From Bacteroidales bacterium (GTDB taxonomy: Bacteria > Bacteroidota > Bacteroidia > Bacteroidales > ML635J-15), in the NCBI GenBank assembly GCA_028696755.1, contig JAQVGK010000105.1, positions 1-9,242 of the forward strand: 9,242 nt of DNA, read 5' to 3'. Shown one piece after another: positions 3,787 through 9,242 of the stretch (its first letter is position 1; each line of letters begins with the position of its first letter). The position numbers and the translations under genes are program-made. The notes under the pieces were generated by a model. It had not been told where the DNA came from, did no database searches, and saw nothing but the letters and a program-made list of their open reading frames with translations.

Positions 3787-6069
3787 CACTGACAGATTTG
3801 ATGGCCTTTCGAAATGCGCATCTCTTGAGTAAGGTAATTTTGGATCGTCGAGAACTTTTTGCATATACAGTCCCCAAATTGGTAATGCGAGTGCAGCACC
3901 CTGACCAAGTGTAATATATCTGAAGCGGATACTTCTCACCTCGCCTCCTACCCATGCACCGTTAACTAATTCAGGAGTATAACCAATAAACCAACCATCA
4001 CTATGATTATTTGTGGTACCAGTTTTACCTGCAAGCTCAGAGTTAATTTTGTACACCGAACGCAATCTCGAGCCAGTTCCTTCATTTACAACACCCTTCA
4101 TCAAATCAACCATCAAATAAGCGGTTTCTTCGCTCAGTGCCTGGGTCTGAATTTGTCCAAAAGTTGCAAGTACATTACCATTCTTATCTTCAATTCTTGT
4201 AACATAAACAGGACGAGTATAAACCCCCTTGTTTGCAAAAGTACAATAACCACTAACCATTTCACTTAAAAGGACTTCGGGAGCTCCTACACAAATCGAA
4301 GGATATGGATCGATATGACTATTCACACCCATCTTTTTAGCAATAGCCACCACAGCTTGTGGCGAGAATTGCTTTAGTACCCAGGCCGAAATCTGGTTTA
4401 GAGATAATGCCAAACCAGTTTTCAGACTAATCATTTGTCCGTCTAAATCCGATGGAGAGAATTTTGGAGTATAAAACTTGCCATCCTCTAGCTCGAATGT
4501 TACCTCCACGTTTGGCACTTTGGTACATGGTGAATAACCATTTTGCATCGCCAGACAGTATATAAATGGCTTTATAGTAGAACCAACCTGACGTCGCGAT
4601 TTTGTAACCTGATCAAATTTAAAATGCTTATAGTCGATTCCTCCTACGTAAGCTCTTACATAACCAGTATTAGGCTCCATCGACATAAAACTTGCATTTA
4701 AAAACATCTTGTAATATCTAATTGAATCAAGAGGTGTCATCGTTGTATCAATTTCTCCATTCCAGGAGAAAACACTCATCTGCACAGGTTTATCAAAAGA
4801 TTCAATAATTGCATCCTCTTTCATTCCACTGGCAGCAAGCACTCGCCATCTTTCGCTGCGACGCATCGACATAAACATAATCTGTTCAACTTGCTCTTCG
4901 GTAACCTCATAAGCAAAAGGTGCCTTTTTATTATTTTTCTGATCTTTAAAAAATTCTTTCTGAATATAACCACCTATATGTTGAGTTACAGCATCTTCGG
5001 CATATTTTTGCATGCGACTATTAATAGTAGTATAAATTTGAAGACCGTCACTGTATATATCGTAGTTACTACCGTCGGGCTTTGTGTTTTTATTACACCA
5101 ACCATACGATGGATCTACAGCCCAGTTAATAGAATCTTCAACATACTCTCGCATATCAACATAATCCTCTGGCTTTGGCTCTACTGCTGTTAACCACAAT
5201 CTTAAAAACTCCCTGAAATATGTGGCCGATCCAACATTATGGTCAACTTTTTGGAATCTCACTCCTAACGGGCATTGTTTAAGAGAATCAAACTGTTCTT
5301 CGGTAATATAATCATATTTGTACATCTGGCCAAGAACAACATTACGGCGATGAAGAGTTTGCTCAGGAAAACGCAAAGGATTATACATAGATGGATTTTG
5401 TGCCATCCCGACTAGCATTGCTGCTTGAGTTATTGTAAGTGCTCCTGGCACAGTGTCAAAATAAACATGAGAAGCAGATTCGATTCCAACAGCAAGGTTA
5501 AGAAAATCGAATTTATTAAAATACATTTCGATAATTTCTTCTTTTGTATAGCTGCGCTCCAATCTAACAGCAATAATCCACTCTTTAAATTTCCTATGAA
5601 TAATTCCGAGTTTACCCATATTATCTTCTCGGGGAAACAACATTTTAGCTAATTGCTGTGTTATGGTACTACCTCCACCTTTTGACCCGCCACCTAACAA
5701 ACCGGAAAAAACTCTGGGTAACGCGCGAAAGTCTATCCCCGAGTGCGAATAAAATCTTATATCCTCTGTAGCAACAAGTGCATCAATCAGATAAGGAGAC
5801 AAATCCTCATATCTCACCTGAGAGCGATTTTCTCTAAAATAAGTTCCAAGAACTTCAAGATCATCCGAGTAAATTCTGGTTGCAAGATTTTCTTTTGGAT
5901 TTTCGAGTTCCTCAAAAGTAGGCATAAAACCAAGCACTCCTTGCGACAGGAGAACAAAATACAGTACCAGTAATAATATCGATGATGCTATTATAGACCA
6001 AAAAGTTATTGTAAAAGTTTTAACAAACTTGGGAGAAAATTTTACCTTTGCACTTTTAGTTGTTGTCAT
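3727..6069 (-). CDS. mrcA: Class A penicillin-binding protein (PBP1A-type transglycosylase/transpeptidase)
   Basis: A 780-residue bifunctional cell-wall synthase. A short basic cytoplasmic tail is followed by one membrane helix (about residues 20-42), so the catalytic domains lie in the periplasm. The GT51 glycosyltransferase domain shows catalytic Glu102 in 'TEDIRFYSHSGID', 'GGGSTITQQLAKML' at 131-144, and the second Glu (E163) in 'RKFKEWIIAVRLE'. It polymerises lipid II. The transpeptidase domain has all three penicillin-binding motifs: S497-T-I-K500 (nucleophile Ser497), S556-L-N558 and K682-T-G684, and it cross-links stem peptides. Length and order are normal for PBP1A. The ATG at 6067-6069 is the only sensible start, just before the basic tail. 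It converges on radA and diverges from topA. Its last 20 codons are duplicated at 3015-3074, so its 3' end was involved in a rearrangement, although the gene itself is intact. Confidence 0.96.
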   Translation of the reverse strand: MTTTKSAKVKFSPKFVKTFTITFWSIIASSILLLVLYFVLLSQGVLGFMPTFEELENPKENLATRIYSDDLEVLGTYFRENRSQVRYEDLSPYLIDALVATEDIRFYSHSGIDFRALPRVFSGLLGGGSKGGGSTITQQLAKMLFPREDNMGKLGIIHRKFKEWIIAVRLERSYTKEEIIEMYFNKFDFLNLAVGIESASHVYFDTVPGALTITQAAMLVGMAQNPSMYNPLRFPEQTLHRRNVVLGQMYKYDYITEEQFDSLKQCPLGVRFQKVDHNVGSATYFREFLRLWLTAVEPKPEDYVDMREYVEDSINWAVDPSYGWCNKNTKPDGSNYDIYSDGLQIYTTINSRMQKYAEDAVTQHIGGYIQKEFFKDQKNNKKAPFAYEVTEEQVEQIMFMSMRRSERWRVLAASGMKEDAIIESFDKPVQMSVFSWNGEIDTTMTPLDSIRYYKMFLNASFMSMEPNTGYVRAYVGGIDYKHFKFDQVTKSRRQVGSTIKPFIYCLAMQNGYSPCTKVPNVEVTFELEDGKFYTPKFSPSDLDGQMISLKTGLALSLNQISAWVLKQFSPQAVVAIAKKMGVNSHIDPYPSICVGAPEVLLSEMVSGYCTFANKGVYTRPVYVTRIEDKNGNVLATFGQIQTQALSEETAYLMVDLMKGVVNEGTGSRLRSVYKINSELAGKTGTTNNHSDGWFIGYTPELVNGAWVGGEVRSIRFRYITLGQGAALALPIWGLYMQKVLDDPKLPYSRDAHFERPSNLSVEIDCAEYDRSNQNNDFNHM

Positions 6070-6129
6070 AGTTTTTAAAAATTATGGCGTAAAATTAATT
6101 TTTTTTTATGAATTAGTTTGCGAATTTCT

Positions 6130-6137
6130 TTATTTTG
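6130..6137 (+). promoter_or_regulatory. Weak -7 element candidate for topA
   Basis: TTATTTTG matches the TAnnTTTG consensus at 7 of 8 positions and lies 23 nt before the topA ATG, a sensible distance. I see no TTG at the expected spacing upstream (only TTTG at 6117-6120, too close), so this is tentative. The 91-bp divergent gap must also hold the mrcA promoter; on the minus strand TAATTTTA (about 6093-6100) is the best but weak match. Confidence 0.3.
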
Positions 6138-6160
6138 CACTCGAAAAATTTAAACAATAG

Positions 6161-8434
6161 ATGGAGAATAACCTTGTAATCGTTGAGTCACCTGCCAAAG
6201 CTAAAACTATTAAGAAGTTTTTGGGTGATGACTTTGTAGTAAAATCGAGCTTTGGACACATTCGTGACCTCTCGAAAAAGAATCTTGGAATTGATATTGA
6301 AAAAGGATTTTTACCAGAATACGAAATTCCAGCTGATAAGAAAAAAGTTGTTGCCGAATTAAAAAAAGCTGCTTCTCAGGTACAAACAGTATGGTTAGCT
6401 TCCGATGAAGACCGCGAAGGAGAAGCAATATCTTGGCATTTGAGCGAGGTTCTAAAACTTAAAAAGTCTGAAACTCGTCGAATAGTGTTTCATGAGATTA
6501 CAAAGGATGCAATTCAGAATGCTATAAAAAACCCACGCGACATTGATATAAATCTTGTTAATGCGCAACAGGCACGACGTGTGCTAGATCGTTTAGTTGG
6601 TTTTAGTTTATCGCCTCTATTGTGGAAAAAAATTAAACCGGCTCTTTCTGCCGGACGTGTTCAATCTGTTGCAGTTAAACTTATTGTTGAAAAAGAAAGA
6701 GAAATAAATGATTTCAAATCTTCGTCAGCTTTTAAAGTAATAGGCTATTTTAATATTGAAGGAAATGCGGTTAAAGCAGAATTAAATCAAAAGTTTAAAA
6801 CACAAAAAGAAGCCGAAGATTTTTTAAACAAGTGTAAAAACGAACAGTTTAGCATTGCCGATATTCAAAAGAAACCAGGCAAAAAATCTCCTGCTCCACC
6901 ATTTACCACTTCTACATTACAACAGGAAGCAGGTCGCAAATTAGGCTATTCGGTAGCACAAACAATGAAGTTTGCTCAAAGTCTTTACGAAAATGGGTTT
7001 ATCACTTATATGAGAACCGACTCGGTAAACTTATCGAATTTGGCCATCGGTAGCATCAAAAATCTGATCACTACGACTTTTGGTGAAGAATATGTAAAAA
7101 TACGCAAGTACGACAATAAAATCAAAGGAGCTCAAGAGGCACACGAAGCAATCAGACCAACTTATGCCGAAAACGAGACTATCGAAGCTGGCAAGCAAGA
7201 ACAAAGATTGTACGATCTGATAAGAAAGAGAACCATTGCATCACAAATGGAAGATGCAAAAATTGAAAAAACTATTATTACCATTAATAATAAAGAGAAT
7301 TCAATTATTTTTACAGCTACTGGAGAAATTGTTACCTTCGACGGATTCCTAAAACTCTATATCGAATCAACTGATGACGAATCTTCTGAAGAAAATCAAG
7401 CTTTATTGCCAAATGTTAAAAAGGGAGCCGAAGCTGTTTACACAAAGATTGAAGCTACCGAACGATTTGATCAACCACCTTTTAGATACACAGAAGCAAG
7501 TCTTGTGAAGAAAATGGAGGAATTGGGAATTGGACGACCTTCTACTTATGCACCAACTATTTCTACAATTCAACAACGCGAATATGTTGTTAAAGAAAGC
7601 CGACCAGCATCTGTAAGAAAAATTTCGGCCCTCATTTTAGAAGAAGGAAAGATTAGTACAAAATCGGTAAACGAAAAATATGGTGCCGAAACAAACAAAC
7701 TTTTCCCAACTTCGATGGGAGTTGTCGTTACCGATTATCTAGTTGGCCATTTCGACGATATCTTAAATTACAATTTCACAGCTCAGATCGAAGAAAAATT
7801 CGACAATATCGCAATTGGGAAAATTGCATGGGAAAAAATGATTAAAGATTTTTACAAAACTTTTTCTGGAAAAGTAGAATCTAGTCTTAAAGAAAAAGAA
7901 AGCAGTAAATGGGAAAAGGAAATTGGAATCCACCCAGCAACTGGATTGCCTATTATTCTCAAAGTCGGAAAATATGGCCCTTATGCATCTGTCGAAGGAG
8001 CCGAAAAACCTATTTATGCAAGTCTAAGGAAAAATCAGAATATCGAAAGCATCTCCTATGAAGAAGTTCTCGACTTATTTAAGCTTCCACGAAATATAGG
8101 CACATACGAAGAAGATGATGTTATTATCTCACTGGGAAAATTTGGACCATATATCAAAAATAATGGAAGTTTTTTCAGCCTAAAAAAACAAGACGACCCA
8201 TATACCATTAATATAGAGAGAGCTATCGAAATTATTGAAGAGAAAAAATCTCAACAAAAAGAAAGCTTCAGCAGAACATTTGATGAAATTCCAGGATTAC
8301 AAATTTTAAAAGGTAAATACGGACCATACATTTCCTACGAGAAAAAAAATTACCGTATCCCTAAAACTTTTGATCCTCAGACGATGACTGTTGAAGATTG
8401 TAAAACAATAATTTCTAAAAAAGAGTCGAAATAG
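6161..8434 (+). CDS. topA: DNA topoisomerase I (type IA)
   Basis: TopA relaxes negatively supercoiled DNA by passing one strand through a transient tyrosine-linked break, limiting hypernegative supercoiling behind RNA polymerase. The 757-residue protein begins with a Toprim domain: Glu9 in 'VIVESPAKAKTIKKFLG' and the metal-binding D82-x-D84-x-E86 in 'SDEDREGEAISWHL'. The core continues with 'SAGRVQSVAVKLI' (163-175), the active-site Tyr283 followed by Arg285 in 'FITYMRTDSVNLS', and 'GIGRPSTYAPTI' (456-467). The C-terminus has three topoisomerase C-terminal repeats marked by GKYGPY at 603-608, GKFGPY at 659-664 and GKYGPY at 718-723. It has no C4 zinc ribbons, unlike E. coli TopA (865 residues); this layout is typical of other bacterial lineages, including Bacteroidota. 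The start at 6161 puts Glu9 at the normal position. It is apparently monocistronic and divergent from mrcA. Confidence 0.98.
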   Translation: MENNLVIVESPAKAKTIKKFLGDDFVVKSSFGHIRDLSKKNLGIDIEKGFLPEYEIPADKKKVVAELKKAASQVQTVWLASDEDREGEAISWHLSEVLKLKKSETRRIVFHEITKDAIQNAIKNPRDIDINLVNAQQARRVLDRLVGFSLSPLLWKKIKPALSAGRVQSVAVKLIVEKEREINDFKSSSAFKVIGYFNIEGNAVKAELNQKFKTQKEAEDFLNKCKNEQFSIADIQKKPGKKSPAPPFTTSTLQQEAGRKLGYSVAQTMKFAQSLYENGFITYMRTDSVNLSNLAIGSIKNLITTTFGEEYVKIRKYDNKIKGAQEAHEAIRPTYAENETIEAGKQEQRLYDLIRKRTIASQMEDAKIEKTIITINNKENSIIFTATGEIVTFDGFLKLYIESTDDESSEENQALLPNVKKGAEAVYTKIEATERFDQPPFRYTEASLVKKMEELGIGRPSTYAPTISTIQQREYVVKESRPASVRKISALILEEGKISTKSVNEKYGAETNKLFPTSMGVVVTDYLVGHFDDILNYNFTAQIEEKFDNIAIGKIAWEKMIKDFYKTFSGKVESSLKEKESSKWEKEIGIHPATGLPIILKVGKYGPYASVEGAEKPIYASLRKNQNIESISYEEVLDLFKLPRNIGTYEEDDVIISLGKFGPYIKNNGSFFSLKKQDDPYTINIERAIEIIEEKKSQQKESFSRTFDEIPGLQILKGKYGPYISYEKKNYRIPKTFDPQTMTVEDCKTIISKKESK

Positions 8435-8530
8435 CTTTGGCTCTGAAAATGAGATGTTTAGCTTTGCTTTTTGTAATAATTCCCTCGGGTTTTTATGACA
8501 AAAATCATGTTTAAGGCATAGGCACATAAT

Positions 8531-8557
8531 AATAACAGTATTGCTACCGTTATTTTT
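8531..8557 (+). terminator. Weak intrinsic terminator candidate after topA
   Basis: AATAAC-a-GTA (8531-8540) pairs with TAC-c-GTTATT (8545-8554) with one A.C mismatch and a TTGC tetraloop, and it runs into a T-tract (8553-8557). It is 97 nt past the topA stop. The stem is A+T rich, so it is weak; position and T-tract are the main support. Confidence 0.4.
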
Positions 8558-8589
8558 ATGAAAAAAAATTATTTATTTTTTGAATATTA

Positions 8590-8622
8590 TTTGCAATATT
8601 TAAAAAATTTGATGTAACTTTC
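8590..8622 (+). promoter_or_regulatory. Promoter candidate for the PorP/SprF-family gene
   Basis: TTTG at 8590-8593 is followed after 21 bases by TAACTTTC at 8615-8622, which matches TAnnTTTG in 7 of 8 positions. Transcription from here would give an unusually long leader of about 165 nt containing the DnaA-box-like cluster and the CCAATT hairpin. Motif evidence only. Confidence 0.35.
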
Positions 8623-8744
8623 GCAATTTGAAATTTTGGAGTAAACGAACTCACTATTTCATAAAAGTTATTAACAATTTTTGTGGTTATCAACAAAAAA
8701 ATGTTAATAAAATTTGGAAAATTAAAAAAAAAGTGTTTTTTTTA

Positions 8745-8761
8745 CCAATTATAAAAATTGG
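8745..8761. promoter_or_regulatory. CCAATT-n5-AATTGG palindrome upstream of the PorP/SprF gene
   Basis: CCAATT (8745-8750) and AATTGG (8756-8761) are a perfect 6-bp inverted repeat around ATAAA, 33 nt before the ATG at 8795. It could be an operator half-site pair or a small leader hairpin. No regulator is identified, and in DNA this A+T rich a short palindrome can arise by chance. Confidence 0.3.
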
Positions 8762-8794
8762 GAGTTAAGTATTGAAAGTGAAAAACCGAAATTT

Positions 8795-9226
8795 ATGAGG
8801 AGATTAGTACTACTGATTATCGTTTTTGCAGGAATGTTTATAAACTATTCCTTTGCTCAGGCAGACTCTCATTTCAGCTTGTTTGAATACTCGCAGAATG
8901 TTTACAACCCTGGAGCAGCAGGCAGCAACAATGCAATGTGTGTTACCAGCATCCACCGTCAGGCTTGGGTAGGCTTTGGAGATGGTCGTCCGGTAACAAC
9001 AATTTTTTCATTCGACATGCCACTTGCAAATGTACTTGGTGTTGGGCTGAATATTAATCAGGATATAATCGGTTTTCAAAAAGACTTAAATATTACTGGA
9101 AATATTGCATATCGTGCTGATCTTGACTTTGCAATGCTTGGTGTAGGTATAGGTGTTGGCGTTGTTAACAGAGCTATTAACGGCGACTGGATCACATTGG
9201 AGTCGTTAAATGGACAAACTGTTTAT
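8795..9226 (+). CDS. PorP/SprF family type IX secretion system membrane protein, N-terminal part
   Basis: This is the first 144 codons of an outer-membrane beta-barrel protein. An N-terminal signal peptide (MRRLVLLIIVFAGMFINYSFA, cleavage probably before Gln22 in 'FAQAD') is followed by the PorP/SprF hallmark 'SLFEYSQNVYNPGAAGSNNAM' (about residues 30-50), then 'HRQAWVGFGDGRP' and short alternating strands ('VLGVGLNINQDIIG', 'LDFAMLGVGIGVGVV'). The family includes PorP and SprF, outer-membrane partners of type IX secretion and gliding; many genomes encode several paralogues next to large secreted adhesin-like genes, so the exact role here is unknown. Full-length members are about 300-350 residues, so more than half is missing. 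The frame continues formally to 9242 (RSEEH), but those codons come from adapter sequence. The downstream partner that would define its role is outside the window. Confidence 0.88.
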
Positions 9227-9242
9227 AGATCGGAAGAGCACA
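9227..9242 (+). other. Illumina TruSeq adapter remnant at the contig end
   Basis: The final 16 bases, AGATCGGAAGAGCACA, are identical to the beginning of the standard Illumina TruSeq read-1 adapter. A 16-base exact match placed precisely at the sequence end is almost certainly untrimmed adapter, not genomic DNA. The true sequence therefore ends at 9226, in frame within the PorP/SprF gene. Confidence 0.95.

Larger units (their letters stand above)
8435..8794. other. 360-bp A+T-rich intergenic region between topA and the PorP/SprF gene
   Basis: No gene is seen. Besides the terminator candidate near its left end and the promoter candidate at 8590-8622, it holds three DnaA-box-like 9-mers (8668-8676, 8687-8695, 8702-8710), long A and T runs, and a palindrome 34 nt before the next gene. 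From 8556 onward it is strikingly poor in G+C. Confidence 0.6.

Noticed and set aside
4003..5973. Several plus-strand open frames of 75-100 codons across mrcA
   Set aside because: They are antisense to a complete, motif-rich penicillin-binding protein gene and have no family features.
1..9242. tRNA, rRNA, CRISPR arrays, restriction or defence genes, toxin-antitoxin pairs
   Set aside because: No cloverleaf with CCA context, rRNA signature, regularly spaced repeats or defence-type motifs were seen; apart from the short lipoprotein, whose function is unknown, the genes belong to recognised families, all but the truncated PorP/SprF paralogue being ordinary housekeeping functions.

Overview
The window is low-G+C DNA that looks like a member of the phylum Bacteroidota, probably Bacteroidales/Marinilabiliales-like. 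The supporting signs are: genes starting without Shine-Dalgarno sequences, Bacteroidota-type promoters (TTTG, about 20 bases, TAnnTTTG), a PorP/SprF-family type IX secretion protein, and a type IA topoisomerase whose C-terminus carries GK[YF]GPY repeats rather than zinc ribbons. The last 16 bases equal the start of the Illumina TruSeq adapter, so the window appears to end at the edge of a draft or metagenomic contig.

Left arm (1-2934, all + strand): the 3' end of panC, then panD, rfaE2 (stand-alone heptose-1-phosphate adenylyltransferase), a small lipocalin-like lipoprotein and radA. Spacing is tight (panD-rfaE2 2 nt, lipoprotein-radA 3 nt). There are promoter matches before panD and before the lipoprotein. 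The genes cover the last steps to pantothenate, LPS-core heptose activation, an unknown envelope lipoprotein and recombinational repair.

Middle (2935-3726): a 792-bp gene-free stretch between the convergent radA and mrcA genes, and the most unusual part of the window. A block of about 153 bp (last bases of radA, a hairpin, and the last 20 codons of mrcA) occurs twice in direct orientation, 711-712 bp apart, at about 97% identity. Between the copies lies a roughly 510-bp insert (about 3097-3607). It has 13-bp imperfect terminal inverted repeats, a G+C-richer core (102 of 200 bases in 3301-3500), a roughly 120-nt near-palindromic core and a pair of mutually exclusive hairpins. It has no convincing protein. 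I read it as a non-autonomous, MITE-like or structured-RNA element.

Right arm: mrcA (3727-6069, - strand), a class A penicillin-binding protein that polymerises and cross-links peptidoglycan, diverges from topA (6161-8434, + strand), which relaxes negative supercoils. After topA comes a 360-bp very A+T-rich gap holding a weak terminator, a promoter candidate, three DnaA-box-like 9-mers and a small palindrome. It is followed by the 5' end of a PorP/SprF-family gene cut off by the adapter.

No complete new multi-gene system is visible. The candidates for something undescribed are the repeat-flanked structured insert and the mosaic mrcA 3'-end fragment beside it.
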